Assembly (NCBI GenBank): GCA_020632975.1
Contig: JACKEL010000012.1
Location: 121,238 to 185,237, forward strand
DNA: 64,000 nt
DNA from: Myxococcales bacterium
Lineage (GTDB): Bacteria > Myxococcota_C > UBA6777
Reading direction: 5' to 3'
The notes below the pieces were generated by a model. That model worked only from the letters and a program-made list of their open reading frames with translations. It ran no database searches and had not been told where the DNA came from. The position numbers and the translations under genes are program-made. Within the stretch, counting starts at the first letter, position 1. Each line of letters begins with the position of its first letter. Positions 52,037 through 61,152 of the stretch are shown piece by piece.

Positions 52037-55000
52037 ATGGTAGCTGAGATGCAGTCAAACCCACTAGAGATCAAGCGGATTGCCTTGTTGAATCGGGGCG
52101 AAGCCGCGATGCGTTTTTTGCGTGCATTGCGCGAGTACAATATCGAGCGGCGCACGCAGATCGAGGTCGTGGCCTTGTTTACAGAGCCCGATCAGGAGGC
52201 GCCTTTTGTGCGTCTTGCGGATCAGGCCGTGCCCTTGGGCGTTCCTTTGGTATCGGATGGTGCTGGAGGGATGAAAAGTGCTTACTGTGAACATGATCGG
52301 ATCTTGGGGATCTTGCGTGAGGCTGGCTGTGATGCAGTGTGGCCTGGATGGGGCTTTTTGTCCGAAGATGCGGCATTTGTGGCGCGTCTTGAGCAAGAAG
52401 GCATCGTCTTTTTGGGGCCATCCTCTGAAGCGATGGTGCGCCTCGGCGACAAGATCGAAGCCAAGTACCTCGCAGAGTCGTGCGGTGTGCCGCTTGCACC
52501 TTGGGGATTGATCGAAGAAGGACAAGACGAAGCCGCGTATCGAGTGATGGCAGAGCGCGTAGGCTTCCCCTTGATGGTCAAAGCATCCGCAGGGGGTGGT
52601 GGCCGTGGTATCCGTCGTGTGGAGCGTTTGGAAGATCTTGTTGCAGCCGTGCAAGGCGTCCAACAAGAAGCCGCACGTTCTTTTGGGGCGGGCGGTGTCT
52701 TTATGGAAGCTTGCATCCAAGGGGCACGCCACGTCGAGGTGCAGTTGGTGGCCGATGCTGCGGGCGATGTGACGGCTTTGGGCGTCCGTGACTGTAGTAT
52801 CCAACGACGCCACCAAAAAGTGATCGAAGAAGCGCCTTCGCCGATCTTGCCGCCTGAGATCGAACAACTGCTTTGTGATTCATCTTGTCGTCTTGCGAAG
52901 ATGGCGGGCTATCAAGGCGTTGGGACCGCGGAGTTTTTGTACGAACCCGCCACGAGAAAGGCCGCTTTTTTGGAGGTCAACTCGCGTCTTCAGGTGGAAC
53001 ACACCGTCACGGAGTTGATCGCGGGATGCGATCTTGTGAAGGCACAGATCGATATCGCCCGTGGGATCGCGTGGGAGCGTCCATCAGGGGACTTGCGCGG
53101 CCATGCGATCGAAGTGCGCTTGAATGCAGAAGATCCCGAGCGTGGCTTTATGCCTAGCCCTGGTCGTGTACGTTTGTTTCAGCCTCCTGCGGGGCCTGGT
53201 GTGCGCGTGGATAGCGGTATCCGCGAAGGGATGACGATCCCCTCTGCGTTTGATTCGATGATCGCAAAGGTGATGGCGTGGGGGCAGACCCGTGAACAAG
53301 CGAGAGCGCGGTTGTTGCGGGCTTTGGCTGAGATGCAGATCGTGGTGGAAGATGGAGCGACCAACAAAGCCTTTTTGTTGGGCCTGCTGCAACACCCCCA
53401 AGTGGTCGAGTCTAGCGCAGATACGGGCTGGTTGGATCGCGTGATGGCGAGCGGTGGTTCCATCGTGACACCTGCCCATGCTTTGGAAGCGCTGATCGTT
53501 GCCGCGATTATCGAGTCCAAGGTCCAAGAACACGCGCAAGAACAACTCTTCTTTGCCCAAGTCCAGAATGGTATCCCACAAAAACTTCCCGAACCACGCG
53601 GACGCAGCTTGGGTTTGCGACTGCGCGGAAGTTCTTACACGCTTGATGTCTTTGCGTTGGGGCAAGGTCGCTACTTGGTGGGGATGAGCCAAGATGCCCT
53701 ATGGTCGGTCTCGATGGAAGAGACAGGGCCCCATACGTCGATCTTGCATATCGAAGATCGCAGCCATGATGTGTTGTATGCAAGCGGTCGTTCGGGGATG
53801 ATGGTCGAAGTCGATGGACACATGCACGCGATTGAACGCTTGCAAAGTGGGACCGTCAAAGCGCCTTCGCCAGCTTTGGTGGTGCATGTCGCTGTGGAAG
53901 AAGGGCAAGTCGTTCGTGTGGGGGATCTGCTGTGTATCCTCGAAGCGATGAAGATGGAGATGCCCGTCTATGCGCAAGAAGCAGGCGTGGTGCGTTCGAT
54001 CTTGTGCCGTGCGAATCAACAGGTCCATGCGGGACAGTCGCTGCTTGTGGTCGAACCTTCGCAGGAAGAAACGGAAGACACCAACATGGGGATGAGTGGT
54101 GTCGAGATGATCGCCGCACCAAAACAGCGGTGGTCTGTGCTTTTCAATGAAGAGGGTATCCCACAGCCTATTTATCTGGACAAGCTTGGCGATGAAGAAG
54201 CCCGCGAAGTGATGGGCTCTTTCGTGCAGTTGCTCGAAGCGATGATGCTGGGATTTGATGTCCCACCTTTGTTTGTTAAACAAGCTGAGCGGTTGTTGCG
54301 GGATGATGTGGACTTTGCAGGCTTGCAGCGGCCTGAACGTTGGTTGCCATTGTTGCGGCTACTTGGGGCTTTTGCAGAGAGTGAATCGCTGTTTGATCGC
54401 AATCTTCTCCCTGTTGCGCACGAAGCCGCGGCCCTCAGTGCTGAGTTGGACTTCTACGACTTCTGTCGTCGTCATCATGAAGGATCGCAAGGCGCACAAG
54501 AAGCGTTCCGTCCCTTGTTGCAGCGAGCTTTGCGATGGTATGGCGTCGTACAGCTCGATCCTTCCGAGGCTTTGCGCGAAGCTCTTTGGCGTCTGGCGAT
54601 CGGTCACACCCACAATGCTTTGCGCCATCGCTTGTGTTCTTTGTTGCTGCGACTTGCGATGGACCTCTATGCAGCGGGCGCACAGCTCGAAGAGGGGGCA
54701 GAGGAGTTTCGCGGGACGCTTGAACAAGTCGCGCGTGTGGCCTCTGATCGTTATGCATTTGTGGCGGATAATGCGCGCCAAGCGTCGTATGTGTTGTTTG
54801 AGCGCTCGCAGTATGTCCAGCGACGACAAGAGATCCAAGCGCGTGTCGAGACGATGCTTGAGCATCTTCGCTCTTATGAGCCCGGTAGCGCGGAGTTTGA
54901 AGAGGCTTCAAGAGAGCTTCTTGCCTCTCGTTATTCGCTGTTCCCCTCGTTGTTGCAACGGATCTCCAGTCAGGACACTTTGGTGCGTCGTTTGATTCCT

Positions 55001-57688
55001 ACGCTGCTCGGGCGTTTGTACATCGAACAACGCATCGAGGTCCAAGCCTTCTGGCAAAAAGACGATATCGCGCTTGCAAGAGTCGATATCGCCCCACATC
55101 ACGAACGCTCGCAGCTTGGGGTGATCGTGTGTTCGCCAGCCTCTCTCAAGGACGCACTGCGGACATGGAAAGAGGAGCAAGCTTCTCTTTCTTCCGTGCC
55201 TTTGAACATGGTGGAAGTCCTCGTGACTGGGCGCGTGACTTGTGCGGACTTTGGTCAAGAAGTCGAAGCGAGCTTGCGCGAAGCATCTCTCGAATCCACG
55301 GGCGTGTTGCAATGGAGCCTGAGTTGGTGCAATGGCCATGATGGCGTATCCCATCGCAGCTATCGGCTTCATGAAGAAGGCTTACTCGAAGATCCTTTGC
55401 TGTGCGATATCCACCCAGAAGCAGCGTCCCGCCTTGAGTTGTGGCGACTCCAAGAGTTTTCTTTGGAACGACTCGAAGCCCCCGAAAAGATCTATGCTTT
55501 CCGCGCTACCGCCAAAGCCAACCCCCAAGATGTGCGGATCTTTGTGCTTGGTGAGGTGCGTAGTGTGCCTCCAGAGCTTCCCAACGACCCGCATGACGAG
55601 CATCTTTGGGAGTTTGAGCAGATCTACTTTGAGGCGCTGCGGGTGATTCGTGAGATCCAGTCGCGTCAAGATGTGCGAAAACGTCTCTTGTGGAACCGCA
55701 TCTTGTTGTATGTGCGTCCTGTTGTGCGGTTTTCTGCGCGGGATCTTGCGAGACTTTCACATCGTTTTGAAGCTTCCACACGCGGTCTTGGGATCGAAAA
55801 AGTGGTGATCCGCACGCGTTGGGCGGATATGGACGGCGAAGCACGCACAAGGGTCTTTGTGATCCACAAGCCAGGACGTCACCGCTTGGAAGTCAAGGAG
55901 TATCCGCCTTCTTGGTTGCCGATTCGCGCGATGAAGCCCTACGAGATCAAGGTGGTGCGCGCGAGACGTTTGGGCTATGTGTATCCTTACGAGATCATTC
56001 GGATGTTGCAGGGGGAAACGGCGACAGCTTCTGCGCCTCACCCTGAGATGAAAAACGGGCGTTTTGTGGAGTACGATCTCGATGCTTCGCAAGAGCGTTT
56101 GTTCCCTGTCCATCGGCCTTATGGAGAGAATCGCTCAGGGGTGATCGTGGGTGTGATGAGCCACGAAACCTCCCGTTATCCCGAGGGGATGCGTCGTGTG
56201 TGGATCGCTTCTGACCCAACCATGGCGATGGGGGCGTTGGCCGAGTCGGAGTGTCGTCGTGTGCTCGCAGCGCTCGATCTTGCCGAAGACTTGGGCATCC
56301 CCGTGGAGTGGCTGCCGATCTCTGCGGGGGCACGGATCGCCATGGACAGCGGAACGGAAAACCTCGATTGGACCGCTCGTGTCTTGCGGCGTATCGTTCA
56401 TTTCACCCAAGCAGGCGGACATATCCATGTGATCGTCGCGGGTGTCAACGTTGGGGCACAGTCCTATTGGAATGCGGAAGCCACGATGTTGATGCATACC
56501 CGCGGCATCTTGATCATGATGCCCGAGTCTTCGATGGTCCTCACAGGGAAAAAAGCGCTCGAATACTCTGGTGGTGTCGCAGCGGAAGATGAGCGAGGCA
56601 TCGGTGGATTCGAGCGGATTATGGGTCCCAATGGACAAGCACAGTACTTTGCGAGCGATCTTGGCGAAGCGTATGCGTTGCTCTTTAGCTTCTATCGTTA
56701 TGGCTATCGTTCGCGTGGTGATGCGCAGATCCGACGCTTTGAGACACAAGATCCCGAGCACCGCTCGATCATGGATGTGCCTTACCAAGGAAACGCAGGG
56801 GATGGTTTCGCTACAGTGGGCGAGATCTTTCACGAACAAACCAACCCTGGCCGCAAAAAGCCCTTTGCGATCCGTGCGGTGATGTCCTCTGTGATCGACC
56901 AAGATGGTGGCTTTCTTGAGCGTTTTCGCAATATGCGACACGCGGATACTGCGGTGGTTTGGGATGCTTTTGTGGGAGGATTCCCCACCTGTGTGATCGG
57001 TTTTGAGTCTCGTCCGCTTCCTCGACGTGGGCGCATCCCCCTCGATGGGCCCGATACTTGGACGGGTGGAACCCTGTTTCCACAAAGCTCGAAAAAGGTG
57101 GCTTTTGCGATCAACGCAGCCAGCGGAAATCGCCCTGTGTTGGTGCTCGCAAACCTCAGTGGATTCGACGGCAGCCCCGAGTCTTTGCGCAAGCTCCAGT
57201 TGGAGATGGGTGCAGAGATCGGACGCGCGGTTGTGAACTTTGAAGGGCCGATCGTCTTTGTGGTGATCGGTCGCTATCATGGCGGAGCTTACGTGGTTTT
57301 CTCGAAGGCCCTCAATCCCAACATGACGGCTCTGGCCCTCGAAGGGACCTATGCTTCAGTGATTGGTGGGGCGCCTGCGGCGGCTGTCGTGTTCCCACAC
57401 GAAGTCCGCAAACGCTCTGAGTCCGATGAGCGCGTGATCTCCGCACGCAAGCTCTTGCAACAAGCCCCCGAAGAACGCAAGCCCCGACTGCGTGAAGAGT
57501 TGGATCGCGTGATCGAAGAAGTCTTGCTCGAAAAACAAGGCGACGTAGCACGCGAGTTCGATCAGATCCACTCGGTCGAACGGGCTGTTCGTGTCGGGTC
57601 GTTGGATCAAGTCATCCAACCCGCACAGCTTCGGCCTTCTGTGATCTCGATCCTCTCGCAAGCGCTCACGCAAAAGGATGAAGCGTAG
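52037..57688 (+). CDS. Single-chain biotin-dependent acyl-CoA carboxylase (eukaryote-type layout)
   Basis: A giant multidomain enzyme of 1883 residues. Residues about 10-460 are biotin carboxylase (NRGEAAMRFLRALREY, KIEAKYLAESCGVP, MVKASAGGGGRGIRRV, FLEVNSRLQVEHTVTE). A biotin carrier domain at about 600-680 carries EAMKMEMP with Lys639. A long central region (about 690-1300) is mostly helical. The carboxyltransferase (about 1340-1860) has NRSGVIVGVMSHETSRYPEG, GIPVEWLPISAGARIAM, the NVGAQSYWNAEATMLM segment, and FGFES-like GFESRPLPRRGRIPLDG, then NLSGFDGSPESL. This order matches eukaryotic acetyl-CoA carboxylase, unlike the usual separate AccA-D subunits. It would make malonyl-CoA or a longer homologue. 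ATG at 52037 with GAGAGAGG upstream; the frame opens at 51890. Confidence 0.9.
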   Translation: MVAEMQSNPLEIKRIALLNRGEAAMRFLRALREYNIERRTQIEVVALFTEPDQEAPFVRLADQAVPLGVPLVSDGAGGMKSAYCEHDRILGILREAGCDAVWPGWGFLSEDAAFVARLEQEGIVFLGPSSEAMVRLGDKIEAKYLAESCGVPLAPWGLIEEGQDEAAYRVMAERVGFPLMVKASAGGGGRGIRRVERLEDLVAAVQGVQQEAARSFGAGGVFMEACIQGARHVEVQLVADAAGDVTALGVRDCSIQRRHQKVIEEAPSPILPPEIEQLLCDSSCRLAKMAGYQGVGTAEFLYEPATRKAAFLEVNSRLQVEHTVTELIAGCDLVKAQIDIARGIAWERPSGDLRGHAIEVRLNAEDPERGFMPSPGRVRLFQPPAGPGVRVDSGIREGMTIPSAFDSMIAKVMAWGQTREQARARLLRALAEMQIVVEDGATNKAFLLGLLQHPQVVESSADTGWLDRVMASGGSIVTPAHALEALIVAAIIESKVQEHAQEQLFFAQVQNGIPQKLPEPRGRSLGLRLRGSSYTLDVFALGQGRYLVGMSQDALWSVSMEETGPHTSILHIEDRSHDVLYASGRSGMMVEVDGHMHAIERLQSGTVKAPSPALVVHVAVEEGQVVRVGDLLCILEAMKMEMPVYAQEAGVVRSILCRANQQVHAGQSLLVVEPSQEETEDTNMGMSGVEMIAAPKQRWSVLFNEEGIPQPIYLDKLGDEEAREVMGSFVQLLEAMMLGFDVPPLFVKQAERLLRDDVDFAGLQRPERWLPLLRLLGAFAESESLFDRNLLPVAHEAAALSAELDFYDFCRRHHEGSQGAQEAFRPLLQRALRWYGVVQLDPSEALREALWRLAIGHTHNALRHRLCSLLLRLAMDLYAAGAQLEEGAEEFRGTLEQVARVASDRYAFVADNARQASYVLFERSQYVQRRQEIQARVETMLEHLRSYEPGSAEFEEASRELLASRYSLFPSLLQRISSQDTLVRRLIPTLLGRLYIEQRIEVQAFWQKDDIALARVDIAPHHERSQLGVIVCSPASLKDALRTWKEEQASLSSVPLNMVEVLVTGRVTCADFGQEVEASLREASLESTGVLQWSLSWCNGHDGVSHRSYRLHEEGLLEDPLLCDIHPEAASRLELWRLQEFSLERLEAPEKIYAFRATAKANPQDVRIFVLGEVRSVPPELPNDPHDEHLWEFEQIYFEALRVIREIQSRQDVRKRLLWNRILLYVRPVVRFSARDLARLSHRFEASTRGLGIEKVVIRTRWADMDGEARTRVFVIHKPGRHRLEVKEYPPSWLPIRAMKPYEIKVVRARRLGYVYPYEIIRMLQGETATASAPHPEMKNGRFVEYDLDASQERLFPVHRPYGENRSGVIVGVMSHETSRYPEGMRRVWIASDPTMAMGALAESECRRVLAALDLAEDLGIPVEWLPISAGARIAMDSGTENLDWTARVLRRIVHFTQAGGHIHVIVAGVNVGAQSYWNAEATMLMHTRGILIMMPESSMVLTGKKALEYSGGVAAEDERGIGGFERIMGPNGQAQYFASDLGEAYALLFSFYRYGYRSRGDAQIRRFETQDPEHRSIMDVPYQGNAGDGFATVGEIFHEQTNPGRKKPFAIRAVMSSVIDQDGGFLERFRNMRHADTAVVWDAFVGGFPTCVIGFESRPLPRRGRIPLDGPDTWTGGTLFPQSSKKVAFAINAASGNRPVLVLANLSGFDGSPESLRKLQLEMGAEIGRAVVNFEGPIVFVVIGRYHGGAYVVFSKALNPNMTALALEGTYASVIGGAPAAAVVFPHEVRKRSESDERVISARKLLQQAPEERKPRLREELDRVIEEVLLEKQGDVAREFDQIHSVERAVRVGSLDQVIQPAQLRPSVISILSQALTQKDEA

Positions 57689-57748
57689 GCTTTCAGGGGC
57701 TTTTGTGGGGAAAAGGATGAAGCGTAGGCTTTCAGGGGTTTTGTGGGG
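57672..57748. repeat. Tandem duplication over the carboxylase stop codon
   Basis: A 39-base unit starting AAAAGGATGAAGCGTAGGCT (57672-57710) is repeated with one base missing at 57711-57748. The stop codon lies inside the first copy. Confidence 0.85.
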
Positions 57749-57768
57749 GATGGGGATGTTGGGGTGCC

Positions 57769-58398
57769 TTAACGGGTGGGACGCTTGCAGGCTCCTTTGT
57801 GGCGGACCCTGACGCCCGCACAACGCGCACGGCAACTATTTCCGTAAGTCTTTCCATTGACGCCGCACACAGGGGCATATAGCGCGATGCAGGCGCAAGA
57901 CTTGCGGATAGGGACGCATCCTGCGGGGTAACGGCACCCTTTTTTCATCACCCACTTGTATTTTTGGCCTAGCGGACATGCTTGGAGCTTGAAGACTGGA
58001 CAGTTGCGATGGCATCCCGCAGGAACGCGGCATCCGTTCTTCATCTTCCACTTGTGTGAGAAACCCGAAGGACAAGCAACACTGTACGAGATGCAACGGG
58101 TACCCTTTTTCTTTTGGCATCTTCCAGGATAACGGCACCCGTTTCTCATCACCCACTCTCTTGTGGTTCCTGTTGGGCAAGGCGATACGCGGTGCACTGG
58201 ACAGCGTTGGCGCTTTCTACATCTTCCAGGGTAGGCCACTTGGATGCCCAAGCACTTGGCTGAGCATGCATTTGAGTAGCTTACGCCATTCTTTCCGCAA
58301 ACAGGGCTGAAGTTCTTTGGACAGATACATGTGCGGGCGTCCGCTTCATGTGCAAAGAAACCAAAGGCGATCAGAAAAAGGCTGATTCTCCAAAACAT
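57769..58398 (-). CDS. Secreted Cys-rich protein with two Kazal domains
   Basis: A 209-residue secreted protein with signal peptide MFWRISLFLIAFGFFAHEADA. Residues about 24-60 and 168-204 are Kazal-like: C-x-C...FSPVCGKNGVSYSNACSAKC and C-A-C...YAPVCGVNGKTYGNSCRARC, each with the typical six-Cys pattern. Between them are three repeats of about 35 residues with a W-(V/K)-M-(R/K)-(N/K)-GCR-(Y/V)-P-(G/A)-x-C ending. Kazal domains usually inhibit serine proteases. The inner repeat type is not one I know. The ATG at 58398 has AAGGAGC upstream. It is convergent with the carboxylase gene. Confidence 0.85.
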   Translation of the reverse strand: MFWRISLFLIAFGFFAHEADARTCICPKNFSPVCGKNGVSYSNACSAKCLGIQVAYPGRCRKRQRCPVHRVSPCPTGTTREWVMRNGCRYPGRCQKKKGTRCISYSVACPSGFSHKWKMKNGCRVPAGCHRNCPVFKLQACPLGQKYKWVMKKGCRYPAGCVPIRKSCACIALYAPVCGVNGKTYGNSCRARCAGVRVRHKGACKRPTR

Positions 58399-58891
58399 CT
58401 TCTTGCTCCTTTTGAGTGAGAGGCTACTCGGGTTTTTTGTCTGCTTGGGGTTTCAACGACACAGCAGAACAAAAGTGTTTTACTTTTTTTGGATTGGACG
58501 GGAGACAAGGCAAAGGCTTCGATCTTTCTCTTCGAGGAGGCGGGGTTACTCTCTTTTTTGTAAGGGCTTTTCGTGGCTTGGGAGCGCGTGGGGGAGCGTC
58601 TGCTTTCGAAAGCATCCTGTGGCGGATGTGTTCTTGCGCATCCACACAACGACACCGTACACGCTGAAGTACACTGCGTGTCCACGAGCTTGGACACTTT
58701 GGGGGGAGATGGTGGTGGGAGTGTGTGTTGGAGAAAGTGCTGTTCGATTTTATCTAGTAAAAACAATTGTTTGTAGAATTGTGGGAGCGCGGCACAAACC
58801 TTGATTTAGGGGCTCCACGAACACAGCGCGAAAGCGCAAACCAACCAAGGCCGACGTAGAAAAGGCCACACCAAATCTTTAGGAGGCTCCC
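58399..58891. other. Non-coding stretch with two promoters expected
   Basis: About 490 bases between the divergent Kazal and secreted-protein genes. An open frame from 58331 to 58804 on the plus strand has Cys/Phe/Arg-rich, unpatterned translation and overlaps the Kazal gene start, so it is not called. AGGAGG at about 58882-58887 is the ribosome site of the next gene. Confidence 0.4.
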
Positions 58892-60079
58892 ATGAAACGC
58901 CCGTTGCTTCGAGTCTTTGCCCTTCTCTTTGCCCTGTCTGTTTTTACCCCCAACTTAGCTTGGTCGATGCCGCGTTACAACGCAGCGCAGTTAAACGCGA
59001 TGCTCGCCAAAGCCAAAGCCGATTACGTAGCCAAAGCCGTCGCCCGCGATGGCAAGATTCGCCAACTTAGACAAAAGCTTCAACATAGCGAAGCGATGCT
59101 CCAACGGGGCGTTTGTAAGCGAGTCAAAGTGATCAAGCACCACAATGTCTGTGTGCGTTCTCGGGGAAGTAGCGTCGCTGTTTATGTGGATAACAAGTAC
59201 AAACCGCTGATCTCGAAGCTGGCAGGGGTTCTCAAGAAAGCCATCCAAGAGTTGACGAGAGCCTACCAGCGATTTGAACAAGACAGCCGCGTGCTCAAAC
59301 GACAAATCGATCAAGTGTCTCAGTCGATCAAACGCAAAGAAAGTTTCAATTTCGAGAAGAAGATCAAGAAGTTAAAAGATGAATCGACCAAGCTTGCGAA
59401 GAAGTACCTCAAGACGGAAGAGTGGAAGAAAAAGATCCTCTCAAAAGTCGGTGCCAAGGCCTTGTTGCTTGTCCCCAAAGTGGTTCAGTTGCTTCGTTCG
59501 CAGTACTTCAAAGAGCTTCAAAAGTACCTGAAAAAAGGACAAAGCCTCGCAAAGCTCCGCAACTTGGCAAAGACCTACAAAGTCGGCCTCTACTCAGCAA
59601 AAGCACACGGCAAAGGTATCGTGATCGCCATCGCTCTCTCTGTTGGTCTGAACGCTGTAAGCCCCGTCATCGCTTGTTGGAAGTACAGTGGCTCCTCAAA
59701 ACGAAGCTGCTTGCAACGTGAGATCGCTTCTTCTACCGCCAACATGGCCTTCGATATCGCAGCCGCCATGGTCTCTGTCAGCGTGGACATCTTGGTGATT
59801 GAACCCCTGTCTCATGCTCTCGCTGCCAAGGCGAGTGCAGCGCTGGCCGCCATCAGCGCAGGAATTGGAGCTGTTGGTTACCCCATCGTGTACGGTTCCT
59901 GCTCCTTGGTGCTCAATGGAACCATCATCGTCATCACAGAAGGAGGTCTCCGCCTCCTCTACAACCAAACCCTGAAGCCCAAGATGGCGCCGCTCCTCGA
60001 AAATATCACCCGTGCCGCCATCCAAAATATCCCCGACAGCGCGATGCAGTGCTGGGGACCCAAAGCCCTCTGTAACTAA
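58892..60079 (+). CDS. Hypothetical secreted protein with coiled coil and hydrophobic segments
   Basis: A 395-residue protein that begins with a signal peptide (MKRPLLRVFALLFALSVFT... cleaved near LAWSM). Residues about 30-215 form a Lys/Gln-rich helical, probably coiled-coil, region. Residues about 240-365 contain several Ala/Ile/Val-rich hydrophobic stretches (about 240-262, 280-305, 306-335, 340-357), and Cys residues at about 262, 275, 345, 388 and 394 could form disulfides. The mix of amphipathic helices and hydrophobic segments recalls pore-forming or membrane-associated proteins, but this is only inference. AGGAGG precedes the ATG. No family recognised. Confidence 0.72.
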   Translation: MKRPLLRVFALLFALSVFTPNLAWSMPRYNAAQLNAMLAKAKADYVAKAVARDGKIRQLRQKLQHSEAMLQRGVCKRVKVIKHHNVCVRSRGSSVAVYVDNKYKPLISKLAGVLKKAIQELTRAYQRFEQDSRVLKRQIDQVSQSIKRKESFNFEKKIKKLKDESTKLAKKYLKTEEWKKKILSKVGAKALLLVPKVVQLLRSQYFKELQKYLKKGQSLAKLRNLAKTYKVGLYSAKAHGKGIVIAIALSVGLNAVSPVIACWKYSGSSKRSCLQREIASSTANMAFDIAAAMVSVSVDILVIEPLSHALAAKASAALAAISAGIGAVGYPIVYGSCSLVLNGTIIVITEGGLRLLYNQTLKPKMAPLLENITRAAIQNIPDSAMQCWGPKALCN

Positions 60080-60460
60080 GTCTCGCTGCCAAGCCCTCAC
60101 AAATCTCCTCACAAATCCTCTCCGCCAAGTCTCATCGCTTCTCTCGACGTGCTCTCTTCTGCACAAACTCCCTTTCTCTTTGGTGTCTGTTTTTCTTGTT
60201 CCTCCTAGGCTGTCTTCTTTGTGTCCCTTGCTTGCGTGGAGTGCATTCAACAGAGAGGGGCGCGCGAAAGCCTTCTCATAAGAGCAGGGGGTGGGAAGTC
60301 ATCACATCTTGTGTTATACTCCGCGCACCTGAAGCAAAACGCCCGATACAGCGAGGCTTTGAGGTGCCAAGAGGATGCTTTTTGGAAAGGTCGCTCTTGT
60401 GTTTTGCTGCACGAGGTCTGTTGTCTGTGGACACCGTGGCTGCGGAGACTGGAGAGAGAG
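60080..60460. other. Intergenic stretch without a recognised feature
   Basis: About 380 bases between the secreted-protein gene and the short membrane protein gene. The plus-strand frame from 60221 continues into the next gene but its first 80 codons have no pattern and no ribosome site. No repeat or RNA was seen. Confidence 0.35.
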
Positions 60461-60847
60461 ATGCATGTAAAGGTCCGCTATAACCCGCTTTTTGGGATCC
60501 TTACGTTGGCCCTGTCTGGCTCAAGTCTGCTGATACAACTCTTCTTGACGCTCGATCCCATCCAGCTCTTGTCCTCTTTGTTTTTGATCTCCGTGGGACT
60601 GCTCTTGCTGGTCTCTTCGTACTTTGAAGTCGCCGAAGATGCCCTTCATCTCAAGCTCGTCGCGGGCCTCACGGTCAAAAGTTTTCCCATCCCTCGTATC
60701 GCGGATCTCGAAGCTGCCGAAGGAAAGCTGTTTATCTTGCGTGGACGCGAGCGAGAGCAGATCCGAGGGATCACCCGCCTCCTTGCACACCCGAGAGACT
60801 GGCGACATCTTTGCGCGATCCTCGAAACCGCACGTCAAGTCACATAA
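60461..60847 (+). CDS. Small membrane protein, PH-like domain
   Basis: A 128-residue protein with two adjacent hydrophobic helices (about 10-30 and 34-55) and a soluble C-terminal part that includes DALHLKLVAGLTVKSFPIPRIADLEA, LFILRGRER and ITRLLAHPRDWRHL. The latter has the look of a bacterial PH-like domain seen in small membrane proteins. Function unknown. The ATG at 60461 is preceded by GGAGAGAGAG. The longer frame from 60221 is rejected. Confidence 0.65.
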   Translation: MHVKVRYNPLFGILTLALSGSSLLIQLFLTLDPIQLLSSLFLISVGLLLLVSSYFEVAEDALHLKLVAGLTVKSFPIPRIADLEAAEGKLFILRGREREQIRGITRLLAHPRDWRHLCAILETARQVT

Positions 60848-61152
60848 AACCTTCATTTTTTCTCCTACATCTCCGCTCGACTGGATGACGTCGCTCACAT
60901 CTCCTCAAAATGGTGCGGAGTCGAAGCCTTTCCTTGCCTTCCTCTGTTTGTCCAAGAATTGAACATCTTTATGGCTCGTGATCTGTTTCTTTTCTGTTCA
61001 AGGGTGTTCAGAATTCGAGACAGAGAATTTGGGGGATTTGTAGGTGTTTGGAATCTATAGACTTATTGGTGTGGGGTTGGCGGCATGATTTGTGTTCTAG
61101 GGCTGCGCTGAAACTTGATGGAGCCTTTACAAAGCCACAAAGGAGCACGCAC
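60848..61152. other. Intergenic stretch before the large unknown gene
   Basis: About 305 bases without a recognisable gene. AAAGGAGCACGC at about 61138-61150 is the ribosome site of the next gene; an open frame from 61048 runs into it without a ribosome site. A promoter upstream is likely. Confidence 0.35.

Noticed and set aside
58331..58804. A 157-codon plus-strand frame between the Kazal gene and the secreted-protein gene
   Set aside because: Overlaps the Kazal signal peptide codons on the other strand, has a random-looking Cys/Phe/Arg-rich translation and no ribosome site.
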